DNA from: Manis javanica
Lineage: Eukaryota > Chordata > Mammalia > Pholidota > Manidae
Assembly: GCF_040802235.1 (NCBI RefSeq)
Contig: NC_133157.1
Location: forward strand, 31,885,501 to 31,949,500
DNA: 64,000 bases
Direction: 5' to 3'
The notes under the pieces are model-generated. The model did no database searches and was not told the origin of the DNA. It worked only from the letters and a program-made list of their open reading frames with translations. Both the position numbers and the translations under genes were made by a program. This document shows positions 46,500-60,200 of this stretch, piece by piece. Position 1 is the stretch's first letter; each line of letters starts with the position of its first letter.

Positions 46500-46680
46500 G
46501 AACTTGGCTTCTGCATCCTACCTCCACTTCTGCTACTAGTGGTCAAGTCACTGCCCCTGAACCTCAGTTTTGCCATCATTGAATGGGGACAGCAATCTGC
46601 ACCTACCCAGAGGGAGAGTTACAAAGGTTGGAACAGGCAGTGAGCCTGTCAGGCATTAAGAAATAAACTCAATGGGATAG
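46500..46680 (+). mobile_element. MIR SINE
   Basis: TACTAGTGGTCAAGTCACTG, CTGAACCTCAGTTTTGCCAT and ATTGAATGGGGACAGCAATC are a sense MIR. Confidence 0.7.
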
Positions 46681-47055
46681 TAAACTTAGAGATGACCAAG
46701 TCATTTTTTTGGGAACAGTTCACAGCACAGAGCCTAATCCCATGGCATCAGGCCCAGTAAGCATGCATGGGATGGCAGCAGTGGGATGGATGCCACCTCG
46801 AGCTTTGTGCCCAGTAGGCTGGTCTGCCACGCCTGAAAAGGCCTGCTGTTGCTTTGATGTCAGCCCAGCTGGACAGGACCAGGCAGGATAGGACAAGTGC
46901 CATGGCATAAACCTAGCCCACATCAGCTGCTTGGGCTCAGCCCATGGGCAAGGACCTTGCTGTGCTGAGAGCCTGCTATGGTGCACATTTCCAAGCAAGT
47001 GCCTGCTTGTGGGGAAAATAAAACTACTGTTCTCTGAATTGCTGAGTTCTGAAAC

Positions 47056-47210
47056 TCATGCATACACTGATACACACATGCACAAACACAAAGATGCAAA
47101 CAAATGCACACAGATGGACACACCCACAGGAATACACAGGCACCTATGATGAATGCAGTGCTCACACAGATTTGCATACCCGGTGCACACACGCGTGTAT
47201 GCACACTCCC
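47056..47210 (+). repeat. CA/ACACA-rich low-complexity stretch
   Basis: Imperfect CACA- and ATGCACA-type repeats, for example GATACACACATGCACAAACA. Confidence 0.75.
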
Positions 47211-47331
47211 ACAGCGTGGGCAAAGGGAGAGGCGGCCCGCCTGGTTTGGTGCTGCCCCCATCCCCCATTTCTGTAAGTTTTCTTCCCTGGCAACAGGTCT
47301 GGAAGAACCTTGGCAGTGGAGATAAGGTGCT

Positions 47332-47360
47332 GGGGCGGGGTGGGGTGGAGTGGGGTGGGG
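47332..47360 (+). repeat. G-rich tract with G-quadruplex pattern
   Basis: GGGGCGGGGTGGGG followed by TGGAGTGGGGTGGGG gives five four-G runs within 29 bases. Confidence 0.9.
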
Positions 47361-48049
47361 AGAGGAGTTTGGGGCAAGGGGGCAGAAGGTCACTGATGTT
47401 CAAGCTGCTGCCCAGACGACTGGCTTCATCCACAGAGGCCAAAAGCTCCCTTTTTACGTAGTTTCCAGAGCCTCATTTTCCTTTTCTGAAAATTGGGGAT
47501 GAAAACGGTCATGATACCTCCCCTTTGGGGCTGAGGCAGGATCCAGGGTGTGATGCTGGTGAAAGAACTTTCATTGTCACGGTCGCTACCTGCAGGAACC
47601 TGGAGCGGCAGGCTCAGGAGACAGCTGGGTTCAGCTCCCAGCTGCACCCCGTACTAGCTGTGGGATCTCAGGTGGGTTACTTCATGTCTCTGGCTCATCC
47701 CTGCTCTGTACCAGGGAAAGAGGGAGCACCTGCCTGCTGAGTTCATACAGGGGGAGCACCTGGAATGGCAACTGGCACCTGAAGACTGTGAATTGTCATT
47801 ACCATGGAGGTGACTGTGAGCTCGAAGACAGTTATTGCTCAGGCCTCCTGTCGCCCCCTGACCCTGACCCTGAGCTGAGAGCCCTCCCCCCAGGTGTGGG
47901 GCCAAGCCCCAGCTGAGAAGGGAGCGTGCTGGGGGTGGCCAGAGGACCAGGACTGTCAAGATAGTCAGGCCCTGTTGATTTCAGTAGCCCTGACCGGGCC
48001 CTCACTCCAGCCCGCCGGTGGCCCTGGAGCACAAAGTCCACTTTTATGT

Positions 48050-48740
48050 CCCCTCCTCAGTTTTCCCTGACTTGTCCCCTGTTCTCCCTCCGCTCTGCCC
48101 CACTTCAGCTCGGGTGACCATCACTTTTACCTGCTGCATCTTTCTTCCTGTCAGTAATCAGAGGGATCCACCTAAAAGTGAGATCCAGTCCCCTCCTCCC
48201 CCTGCTTTAATCCCTGCAGCAGGTGCCGATCGCCCTGGGAGTCTAGGTTCTTATATGTGGCTCCTGAGGCGACTGGCCCGGCCTCCTTGCCCTCCTCTGC
48301 CCTGCAGGCCTCCTTGCTCTGGCCATACCAAGCATGGAAGCATGGGCAGCCACTTGCCGATCTACTGTTGGCTGGGCCTGTGTGAGCCAGGGTGTTAGGA
48401 CGGGTAGGCTCTGTTCTGACAAACAGCCCCACTATCGCAGTGGTTTGCTCTACAAATTTATTTTTGTATTCAACACGAGTTGTTGAGGTGGGGGGTGCCC
48501 TTCCACACAGTCCCCTGGGGACCCAAGGTGATGGAATGCACATGGCCTCCTCACGCCTTCAGCCAAGGACAAGAGCTCTGGAAGGGCACAGGCAGGTCTG
48601 CCTTTCTTCAGCTTGGAAATGGCACAGATCACTTCACCCATGATCCACTGGCTCAGACTGATGCCTTGGGTGCCTAACTGCAAAGAGGCTGGGACTGGAG
48701 GGGAGTAGTGGGGTGTCCGACATGCATCGCCATCAGCCAC
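48050..48740. mobile_element. L2-like and unassigned old repeat sequence
   Basis: 48050-48400 carries L2-type pieces (CTTCCTGTCAGTAATCAGAG). 48420-48740 resembles an interspersed repeat family I cannot name, with GTGGTTTGCTCTACAAATTT near one end and TGGCACAGATCACTTCACCC near the other. Confidence 0.4.
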
Positions 48741-49979
48741 AGGCAGGGGCCACCCTTCCCTTGTAGCTACTTAAGGTGAGACAGGGTTGGGGGACCTGGA
48801 GCTGAGCTTGCTGACCTGCCACCTCTTTTGCCCCTCTTTTCTACCCTGACCCCAGGCCCAAGATGGTTCCTCAGCTGCCATCTAGTTGCCAAGGCCCTGC
48901 AGAGGTCTTTGTCATTGCTGCTCCTTTCTAAGGAACTCCATGCAGAGAAAAGCTCTGCTGCTCCGTAGTAAGTGGTGGCTTTTACCTTACACCCACTGAC
49001 TAAATGCCTTTCTGATTCTGTTTCCCTTGTCGAATTGGCCACTAGGAAGCTCAGACACAAAGCTGAGGTCTGCTTCTTCTGTGTGGAGGACCTGGCAGCA
49101 CTCCCTCAGTAGCTTGACTCCCCCAGATTTCAGCTGATTTCTTGTTCTTGAGTTTTCCGGCTGTCCGCATTTTCTCACCTTGACGTTTCCATTTCCTTCT
49201 CTCTGTGTTCTATTTTCTGTAATTTTACATCCCTTCTGGGATCAGACAGGCATCAGGCCTGCATTCTGTGCCACTTCCTGTAGCTCTAGCATATGCCACC
49301 TGGGTTTGCTTGGGCAAAGCTCCCAACACCAGAGTTGAAATGTCTGCACTTCACAGGACAGAACAGCCCCCTAGAGGCCAATGGGTTGCCTGTAAAGGGT
49401 TGGGCTCATTGGTCAGGTCCCTCATGACCGTGACCTCCTGAGATCAACAATCTCATCTCCAGCTTTCGAAGTGAGTGCAGAGCCTTTGGGCCGGCCATCC
49501 AGCCTGAGCAAAGCTCCTTCTTCATCCTGGCCCTGCGGGTGCTCCCCCAAGAGTGACTTCCCCCAGGACACCCCTGGCAGTCTGGGGCAGGCAGCGCACT
49601 GGGATGGGCACTCCTGGAGCAGAGCCCCAGGCCTTTCTCTGAGGAACTTGCAAGCTGGCAGAGAAGATGAGACCTGACACCAAACTTGGCAACGGGGCAC
49701 ACAGTGCCAGGGGCCCAGGGCAGGGAAGAGAGCCAGCCTCAGCCTCAGGACAGAGGAGGGCAAGATCAATATCCCTGCTCCTCAGTGTCTGGGGGGAGAG
49801 GTGGGGCACAGGGCCTGCGGCTGGGGAAGGGGGAGTGAGCCTGTGGGGATGGGCATAGGGGATTGGGAACGCAAGGCAGGGGACCAGAGCTGCAAGAGCA
49901 GGTCCAGGGAGGCTGGGCAGTGTTCTTTGTCTGGGAGAACCCTTTGAAAGCTGAGCAAGAACATGTGAATCTTGGAATT

Positions 49980-50720
49980 AGGGTGGGCCCCATACAGAAG
50001 GCCTTGTGTGCCAGTGCTTGGCCTTGATCCTGTAGAACAGCCTGAATAGGGAGCAGGGAAGGGTGACCTAAGGTGGGGGCCAGGGTGGTGAGGAATGTAA
50101 CCAGATTTGGTGTTCTTGCCTAGATGGGGAGGATGGATGGCGGGGCCCAGTGGGGTCAGAGAGACTGGGGGCTGGGCTTTGACCTGAGCAGCAGCAGGGC
50201 TGAGAAGAGGCCATGTGGTGTCATGTGTTTAGCCATTGATGAGGCCTAGGCCCTGCTCTAGGCCATTCATGATCTATTGCCGCTCACCCCTCCAGCTTGT
50301 GTTCTCTTTACTCACCCCTCCAATTTACTGGTTTATATGTATGTGTGTATTTTTTTTCTTTTAACATCTTGCTAATCTTACTAAACCACATGTAGTTCCC
50401 CAACATTCCACATTTGCTTCTCTCTGAGGTCCTTTCCTCAGACTATTCCATCTGCCCGGGACACCTTTCCCCCTGTTGCCCCTAGTTCTGCCTATATGGC
50501 CAACTCCTACACATCTTTTAAATCACAGCTCATGTGTTACTTCCTCTGGGAAGCCCTCCCTGACTGCCTCCATTATTACCTGTAGTACACTGGATCCCAG
50601 TGGCCCAGACTCACAGGGCTCTTCACTCCTGTAAGGCTGGGCTCACGCTTATTCTCCAAATCCCCAGTGCCTGGCACAGGGCCTACTCACGTGGTGGTGC
50701 TCAGTAAACACTGAGTGGCT
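49980..50720. mobile_element. L2 fragments in both orientations
   Basis: 49980-50230 reads as antisense L2. 50265-50720 reads as sense L2, with TCACAGCTCATGTGTTACTT, CCTCTGGGAAGCCCTCCCTG and CCCAGTGCCTGGCACAGGGC. Confidence 0.7.
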
Positions 50721-51086
50721 AGAAGAAGAGTGAGGGAAGCTCATGATGCCTGGATGATAATAGTGGTAGTAATTATTGCTCTTGAACAAAGGATCTTTAT
50801 ATATCATCTAATTTAATCCTGCCTTTTTGTGTTCATGCTTGAAGGGATAAAAAGCAAACAAATCAGCAGTAATTATACACCATTTCACAGATCTCCGCAG
50901 GGCCATAGAAGTAGCCACAGTTACAGCCTGTTCACTTGGGTGCCCTTCATAGCGCATCACTATCCACATAGGAGCAACCACTGTTCTGGTCCTGCAGGCT
51001 TACATATTCTCAAGGTGAGATCCCTGTGCATCCTGTTATCTGGGCAGTGAACCTCACACCCCTTTTGTCCCATTTGTCTCCTGCAG

Positions 51087-51287
51087 ATGTCATGGAACCC
51101 CCAGTACCGGAGCTCCAAGTTTCGCCACGTGTTTGGCAAACCAGCCAGCAAGGAGAACTGCTACGACTCGGTGCCCATCACCCACAGCGTCCACGACAAT
51201 CATTTCTGTGCCGTGAACCCCCACTTCATTGCAGTCGTGACTGAGTGCGCAGGTGGAGGGGCCTTCCTCGTCATCCCCTTGCACCAG
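51087..51287 (+). CDS. CORO2A: CORO2A first coding exon
   Basis: The exon is 201 bp, 67 residues, phase 0 out. The acceptor CTCCTGCAG lies directly before the ATG, so the exon begins at the start codon. It encodes the N-terminal coronin signature (SSKFRHVFGKPASKENCYDS) and the first propeller strand (HDNHFCAVNPHFIAVVTECA), ending FLVIPLHQ. The donor is CAG|GTAAGG. Confidence 0.96.
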
Positions 51288-54200
51288 GTAAGGGCACCAA
51301 CTAAGCTCCAGGCCCAGGGGGCTCTCTGGAGGCAAGGCAGGACAGAGGAGTAGAAGGAACCTGGGTTTCTGGTCTCATATGTAGGTTCAAATCCTAGCCC
51401 TGTCTAGTCCCAGCCATGTGACCTTGAGTAAGTCATTTTACCTCTTTGAGCCTTGGTTTCTTCATTGGGAAAAAAAAATACCTAATCTGGGATTTCTGGC
51501 GTCTAGCAGTTGCCTAGCTACCCCTAGGACCTCCCCACTTCAAAATAATTCACTCCTGAGTAAGAAATAATTTTAATGCATTGCTCTCAAGGGGAAATCT
51601 CCAAAGGCTCCTCCCCTCCCCCACAAAAGGAAACATCATGAGCCAAAATCTAACTGGGAGAGGGGAGCAGCAAGTGAACAGAAGCACAGGCTTGTTCTTG
51701 GGCAGATGGTGACAGTGTAGGTTGGACCCCATACAACTGATTATACTTAACAGTTTTTGACCCCAAAATGGTAGTTTCATATAGCTTAACCTAATAGCAG
51801 ATCTTTTCAGCATACCAAGCCTGAGTCTTGGCCTTGAGGCAGAACCTCCATAAGGGCTAGAGGGATCCCAGGATGGTAGTGCCTCTGGGTCACAGCAGAA
51901 GCAGATACAGTTTCTCCAGAGGAAAGCATCCCCAACGGGGACAGGATTTCCATAGATTAAGATCAGGGAAATTCATGGTCTGGGATCACCAGCATATAAA
52001 CCACCATGAGTAAGAGTCAGCTGAAACAACAAACAACAGACTTACACCCTGAAAGGATATCAGAAGTTAAGACAATAAATACAAATTAGAGTCTCATAGA
52101 CTAGGTTTCCTGATCCCAGTAGAATTCAGTTAGAAATCAGTAACAAAAGACAAATTTTAAATTCCCATGCATTTGGAGATTTAAAACATATTCCCAAATA
52201 ACTTCTAAGTTAAAAAAGAAATCAAAATGGGAATTTAAAAATAAAGTTGACCTTTAAACAGTGCAGGGGGTAAGGGTGCTGACCCCCATGCAGTCAAAAA
52301 TCTGTGCATAACTTTTGACTCTCTAAAATCTAAACTATTAACAGCCTACTGTTAACCAGAAGCCTTACAGAAAACATAAATAGTTGATTAACACATATTT
52401 TGGATGTTATATGTATTATATACTGCGATCTTACAATAAAGTAAGCTAGAGAAAAGAAAATGTTTTTTCAAATTGTTGCAGATCTCCAAAAAATTTTCCA
52501 GTGTATTTATTGAAAAACATTCATGTAGAAGTGGATCCATGCAGTTCAAACGCATGTTGTTCCAGGGCAGCTATACTTGAAACAGAAGGATAAATGAATA
52601 CATTACAAAAGTTAGGCCATGTAGGAAAAGTGGTGCTTCAAGGGAAATACCCAGCACTAATGCTTTGATAGAAAAGAAGGAAGACTGAAAATGAATGTCT
52701 AAACATTCAACCTAAGAAGTTAGAAGAAGAACAACAGAATAAATTCAAAGAAAGTTTAAGGAAGGAGATAATACAGAGCAGAAATCAGCAAAAAAGAATT
52801 CAAAGATACATTGGAGAGGGTCAAAAGATCCAAAAGCTGGGTCCTAGAAAAGATTGATATGCAAACCTCTGGAGAGATGGTCAAGAATAAAAGCAGAATG
52901 TACTCATAACAGCAGGAGCAAAAGCAGCAATATAACAACAGAGCTTCAAAATGCAAGACGCTAATACAGGCAATTATTGACAATATATTTGAAAACATTG
53001 ATAAACTGGACAAATTCCTAAACTATATATAACTTGTGAGTACCGACTCAAGCAGAAATAGAAAGTCTGACTAGTCCTGTAACTGTTTTAAAAATTGAGG
53101 AATAAAAATCTCTCTTAAAGGAAACAGCAGAAGGAAAAATCACGCCATAAAGTGTGAAAGGATATTTGCTCAGTAAACATGACAAAGGGCTCATTTCCTG
53201 AATGTATAAAATGGACCAGAAAAAAAGCTGAACAGGCATCTCATACCAGGGAAAATCCAAATAGTTACTAAGTATTGAAAAAGTGTCCAACTTCATTAGT
53301 AAACCACAGTGAGATAACTACCACTACCACCAGACGGTCAAAATTGAAAAAAATCTGCCGAGATGTGTAAGTGGTGAGGATATGGGTCAACGTAAATTTA
53401 CAGACACTTCTGGTAGCAGTGTAAACTGGCACACACGTTTTGGAACAGAGTATGGCAGTTTCTTATAAAGAGGAAAATACACATGCCCTCTGACCCAGAG
53501 ATTCCACTCCTAGGTGTATACCACGCAGAAAGGTGTGCTTACATCAGCCAGAACACAAATACAAGAATGTTCATTGGAATGTTTGTATTACACAAAAAAC
53601 CTCTGGAGAGATGCAAAAACTCAAATGTCCAAGAATTGAATTAAGTATGGTATTTCCATACTATGGAACATACACAATCATGAAAAGGAACAAAGTGTAT
53701 ATACATACCATAACATGGATGAATCTTAATGATAAGAAAGAAACCAAGTTACAAACTGTCTCTGTTTACCTAAAGTTAGCAGGTTTGACTTTAGGCAGGC
53801 TAAATTAAACCATACTTTAAGGGATGCATTAGTAAGTAGAAAAATTTTTTTAAAAAGCAAGCAAGGGACTATGAAGAAAAGCAAGATAAGAGTTACCCCC
53901 CTCCAGCAAGGGAGGGAAGAAGTTATGATTGGAAAATCTCCCAAGACAGGGTCTTCATTGTGCTAATAATAGCTCATGTCTTGACTTCAGAGGGTGGCAG
54001 TTATATGGGTAATATATTTTCCAACAATTCATAAAGTTGAACATTTACATTTTATGCACTTTTTTATATTTCATAGTTCATACAAACACACATATAAGGA
54101 CACCACTCCATCCATGTGGCTTGACAGGCAATTTCTATGTAACTTTCTAGAAACTGATCATTCCAATCTTTTACAAACACTTCCAGAGAATAGGAAAAGA

Positions 54201-57200
54201 GGGATCGCTCCCCTCCTTGTTTGGTGAGGCCATCTAATAGTCAAATTATTAGAAAGATTTTGAGTGTTTGAAAGGTGGCTGGATAAAAAAAATACTAAAT
54301 GAATTGCATTTTTACATACCAAGAATGCTGTGAAATGTAAACATTTGTGGTGGAATAAAAGAAGATTGAATACCTAGGAATAAACAAGCAAGACCTAAAA
54401 GGAGAAAATCACAGAGCATTATTGACAGACTAATATCGAAGACCTAAGTACATGGAAATATGTGCCATGTTTATGAATAGCCACTCCTTTCCCTTTTCCA
54501 AATTTCCACAGCATTCTCCTTTTTAGGACATCATTTTCTGTGTACTTTGAATTAGAGTCATTTGTGTTCTTCTGCTGGTACCTCCTAATATTTTGCAATA
54601 GTTGGGGCCTGAGGGGGAGGAACCAGTACTTTGTTTACCCATGTATCACATTGTGGGCACACAGTTGGTGTTCATAAATTTTCATTGATTGAACAAGAAA
54701 CCCAATGATTGTTCATCCAAATAAATAGGGAGGGCATAATTGGCAAAGGGAATGGTACAAGAAATGGCCTGGGTGTGGGACTATACCCAGAATGATGGGA
54801 CAATGCTGAGAGCAATCTGGCCAGAATGTCTGTGAAGGGGAGGAAGGGAAGGCCCTAGGGAAGTGGACTGTGGCCAGATGAGAAGGTCCTTGATTTCCAG
54901 AATGAGAAATATTCCCATGAACTGTATTCTAGAGATGAAATTTTTCAAGCTGGGTAGGGACAGATATAAAGTAGGAGTTATGGAAACACCTGAAGGTCAG
55001 AGCTGGAGGGACCCCTAGAGATGGCCCATTTGGCTACTTATTTCTCCCAAACTCTGAGGGCTTTTAAAAGACTCTGTCCACCAAACAAACCACATTCTTC
55101 ATTAATTAGTATGTTTTCCAGAGTTGACAGGTAAAGAACAGAATGTCCAGTTAAATTTGAATTTCAAATAAACACCAAATAACTTTTTTTTGCTTATTTT
55201 TTCTTTTTAATTAAGCTTGTTTGTTTTGAAATCATAGATTCATGTGAAATTGTAAGAAATAACAGAGATTGTGTGTATCCTTTAGCCAGTTTCCTCTAAT
55301 AATGACATCTTGCAAGACTATAGTATCACAACCAGGATTTTGACATCAGTGTAGTCAAGACACAGAACATGGCCATCATCCCAAAGATCCTTCGTGTGGC
55401 CCTTTGGTAGCCATAGCCATTTGCCCCCCTTTCCTTAACTCCTGACAACCACTGACCTGTTCTCCATTCCTATACTTTTGCCATTTTAAGGATGTCATAT
55501 AAATGGAACCATACGGTGTATAGCCTTTTAGGCTTGACATTTTCCACTGAGCATGATTCTCTGGAGATCCATCCAGGTCATTGTCTGGATCCATAACTCA
55601 TTCTTTTTCATTGCTGAGTAGTATTCCATGGTGCGGATGCATGCGGTTTATATAACCATTCACTTGTTCAAAGCTCTCAGGATTGTTTCCAGCTTGGGGT
55701 TATTTAGAATAAAGCTGCCACAAACATTCATTTACAGGTTTTTGTGTCAACATAAGTAAGTGTCTATTTCTCTAGGATAAATGCCCAGGAGTGTAATCTC
55801 TGGGCTGTACAGTAGTTACATGTTTATTTTGATAAGACACTGCCAGGCTATTTTCACAAATAATTTCTTAGTATAAGTAAAATATTTCATGGAACATACC
55901 TATACTAAAAAAAAAAAGGTTGTTTTCTGAAATTCAAATATCACTGGGCACTCTGTGTTTTATTTAATTTGCTAATTCTGGCATCCCTACTCCCAGATGA
56001 TGCAAATGCTGCTGATTTGCAAGCTACATTTTCAGTAGCTAGGTTCTAATCCAGTTCTTTTTTATAATTACAAAAAAAATTTCAAACACGAAACTAGATA
56101 AAAACACTGCAGTTAACTCTCATATACCCTGATTTAAAATTTTTTTTAAGACTTTGCCACTCTTATTTCATCCATCCCTTTATTTTTCCTGAAGTATTTT
56201 AAAGTAAATCCTGGACATTTTGTCGTTTTATCCCCACAAACTTCAGTATGCCATTCTAAAAATTAGGGATATTTTTCTGACATAACCACATGCTAGGATC
56301 ACAGCACTGACAGTAACTCCTGTGTCACTTGATTCCCAGTTCATATGAAAATGTCCCTGATTGCCTCATAAATGCCTCTTTGTGTTTGGGGTCCAGAAAG
56401 GTCCACACATTGCATTTGGTCAGTGGTTCTTAAGCAGCCACATCCATTGTGCCAGAGCAGGATGGGAGGCTGAGAGGGAGAGGATGCGGGGTAGTCCCCG
56501 CACACGGCACTCACCTCCAGGCAGGCCTGTGGGGCCTTTTTTCACGTAGTGACCAGGAATGCTGCTTATGCTGGTGCCTCCATCAGCCTATGTTGCAGGG
56601 AGTGTTGCCCCATTGTACAGACGAGGCTGCTGAGGCTCAGGGAGATGACTTCCCAAAGGACCCTGAGCAGTAAGGGTGAGGATCGGAATGTGGCCCACAG
56701 CTGGTGTTGGACTTGGGCCTCACTCTCTTTCAGTTGGCCTGGGGCTCCTGGGGTTTGGCTCTGCACCTTGGCTTCTTGTCCGGTACCAGGGATTGCATCC
56801 CATCTAGGCCCAGCAGTGTCAGAGAAGGAAGGAAGGGGCGAGGCAGCTAATTATTTAATGGAGTGTGAACAGGAGTGTATTCTTGGAAGGTGCCTGGCTT
56901 CGCCCCAGTGTCCCGGAAATTAAGCTCAGAAGGGCCAGGCTGCCCCTGGTGCTGTCGGGTGTCCAGAAGACGGTGACTCTGCAGTCAGAGCCCTGCCTCT
57001 TGCACACTCTGACCCAGGGTGAGTCTGTTGGAGGGAGGCGCCTGTAGCCTTGGCAACAGGACTGTGCCCAGGGAACAGAAGTGGTGGCAGAAGTTTCTGG
57101 GGACAGACCCGCCCTGAGCCTGGGGACATGCCAGGCTGGGCTCCTGAGCCCGGGGCCCTGGCTGCGGCAGAGCCACTCCCTGGGGGGTAAGGAAGGTGGA

Positions 57201-60200
57201 CTTTGCTGTAAGGTGTGCTGGGTGGGGAAGAATGAAGCCAAGGGCAGGCGGAGCTGGGGATGGGCCTGGAACACTGCTGGGGGGAGCTGTGGGAGAGGGG
57301 CCTTCAGGGGAGATGGGGGCACCTCACTGCTGTGCTCTCAGAGGCCACACTGGCCCTTCTCAAGCCTGTGTCTGACCATGTCAGTCCCCAGATCAGATGC
57401 CTCCATGCAGGTAAAATCCTGCCTTCTTCATCAAGGCCTCCATTGCTGGTCCCAGCTAACATTTTGAACCTCAGAGCACTTACCTGTTCCCTCCACACTC
57501 AGATTCCTCTTGTAGAAATGCAGGAATTGGGCTAGTCTAGTTTGTTTTTGAACGTCTCTTCCAGTTCTAGGGCTGTGTTCAGCCTGAAAAAGAACGTACT
57601 CAAGGAACGGGTCCTCTGCCTTTAAATTTTCCAGGAGCTGGCCTGAGGTGGCATTGGGGCAGGTGTCTGTGGGGACTCAAAGGACAGACCTAGGACCAGG
57701 AGCAGACAATGAGGGGGGGAAGGCTACAGGGAAGCCATCCAGGGCTTGGAGCAAGAAGCATTTTTCTCACAGTAAATAAAGTCTGAAAGTGGAATGAACC
57801 ACATGGAGAGGAAATGAGCGCCCCATCTCCAGAAGGAAGCAAGCAGGGTTACCAGAGGCCCCCTGCAGTTCACCACCCCTAGCCCTGGGTGCAGTATTCT
57901 CTTTAGACCCTCTCTTTAGACCGTGTGCTTGTAAAGGAAGGGCTGATGACTGACTGTGCCAAAGGCCATACGGGAACACGATAAGCATTTTAGCAGCTTG
58001 TGTGTTCCCAGGATTAGGGAACCCTGTCATCTTTCCTTCTGCTCAGTTCTCTCCTCTGGGCAGCCCCCTGGCCTTGCATCTGAGCCCCGAGGAGGGTGAC
58101 TGTCCCTAAGTCCACAGCCTCACCCTTCTTGTCGGTCCCTCCCATCTTACTCTCCAGCTACCTGCCCTGCTGGCTGCTTCAGGATCTTCCCTGTTTAAAA
58201 CCTACATACAGCCCTGCCTTTCTGACTTGAAATGCCTCCCCAACACCATAGCCTGGTCAAAGTCCACCTCTCTTTAAGGCCCAATTGAGAGGCCTCCTCC
58301 AGGAAGTTTCCTCTGATTGATCCCCCCAAGGCCTTCGTCTGCCTCTCTCTGAGCCTTGACTACACTGCCTCCTCCACAGACAGGAGGCTCCAGGAGGGTA
58401 GGGACCATGACTCATTTTCTGCCACCTTTGCACACTGCTTGGGACCTAGTACATAGCAGGTCCTCAATGAAAGGCCTGCATTCCGACAAGGTCTATGGTG
58501 AGAAGACAACAAAGGGCAGACCAGGCAGTGAGAGGAAACATTCCTGGTTCTCATGACTGCTGTGGACTGGCTTTGTCGCCCTCAGCATGTGTCTGTCAAC
58601 CCCTCTGAACCCCAGCTGCTGCATTGTAAATGGAGACTTTTCCAGGGGTGTTTGGGAGGTAAATCAAATAACATGAGCAGAGCACTTAGCAGAGGGCCTG
58701 CCACATAAGTGGCTCCTTGTTACGGTTTCTAAAGGAAAACACAGACCTGTTCCTTATATATGTGAGGATGTGCTCATTGATTGGAACAGGATCAGAGCTT
58801 CAATCTTCTCCCTGAGGGCACCCCAGGAGCAATTGCCCATCAGGTGTGTAGGAAGTGATGGGAACTGCAGCAGTTCAGCCTCACAGTTAAGTCCATCCCT
58901 GTGCCCCTGAAACATTCTGGGCTACAACAAAACTGGGTAACTGGGATCAGCTCTGATAAACTTCTGGTCAATGGCTGAGGGGCTTACCTCATACCAGCCA
59001 CTGTCTTAAGCACTTCACCTGTATTAATTGATTTAATCCTCACGCTCACCCTCAGACAAGGCAGAGAGCTGAGGGCCCTTGCCCAAAGTCGCACAGCGGT
59101 AAGTACTATAGCAGGGACTCAGCCCCAGGCAGCCTCTTGACACTGTGCAGCCTGCCTGTCTATTCTTACCAGCTGCTTCCCATGTCCACCCTGGGCTGTT
59201 GGGAGGGTAGCTTGAGGCCATGACTGAGGCTGCCTCGGGAATGCTGTGTCCCTGTGAACAACAGGGGTCATGACAGCGGACACACAGCTCTCCTAGCCAA
59301 GCTGCTGAGGTCTGCCCCCGAGCATCCCCCACAGCCTGGCTCTGCCCTCTGGGTTCTTACAGTCCCAACCACTACCTCTGTCCTGGGGCAGCCCTGCAGA
59401 GACTTGGAGGTGGTGTCTCTCCAGGCTGAGTAGCCGGCTTCTGAACTCAACCCAGGCTTCCTTGGGATCTGCAAGGAGAGCAGGTGTATCTCCCCTGATT
59501 GAGAGCTGTGTTCCCCATAAATCAGAGGTTTGTCCCTGGCTGAGTGCTGCCTAATGGGTGGCAAGGCAGAAGTGGCCTCCTGATTATAAATGTCCCTGTC
59601 CTGACAGGGCTTTTAGCAGCTCAGTCCACAGCCCATCAGACTGGCTAATATCTCTTAATCTCAGTCCTCAGCACAAAACCCTTGTAAGAAAGAGCAGCCT
59701 GCAGGCCTCAGGGGAAGAACCAGCCACCCCTTGTTTGCTGAGAAGGTTGAGAAACTGGGGTGGGCCTCTGCAATTAGAGGCCAGGAGGAGTACAGCCCAA
59801 GCTCATCTCTGTGAGGAGCTGATCATCTGAACCCTGCCTGGCCCAGAAGCCCCTCCTGAGCCTCCGGCTCAGTGGCGCTGGGAGGTATGGGTCTGAATGA
59901 ACAGTTGCCTCCTGTCAGCCAAGGCCAGCCTGACCGTCAGCTCTTCTAAGAAACTCTTAGGCAGAGTGTAGAAACAAAAGCCTTGGGAAGGATTGGGTGC
60001 ACTGTAGCAAGACCCAGCACTGCTCATGTCCTTTGACCCAGGAAATGATCGAAGAGAAGGGAAAGGCTGTGTGCAGGGGAGGCGGTGGGCAGGACACTGA
60101 CTCAGAGAGGGCTGGGTACCCTCAGACCACAGTAAGTGCAGCACAGACTCACATTTGGGAGCCAGGGCCCTGGGCTCCAACCCAGCTCTACCCCTCATAT

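Larger units (their letters stand above)
27342..51086 (+). other. CORO2A: CORO2A intron 1
   Basis: About 23.7 kb between the CpG-island donor and the first coding exon. It is filled with MIR, L2, hAT and short L1 pieces, microsatellites and unique sequence. Alternative 5' exons could lie here, but I cannot recognise one. Confidence 0.7.

Noticed and set aside
46237..46527. Cysteine/valine-rich minus-strand frame
   Set aside because: It is a translation of the CA microsatellite.
46364..47210. CRISPR-like regular repeats
   Set aside because: They are CA-type microsatellites without unique spacers, in a mammalian intron.
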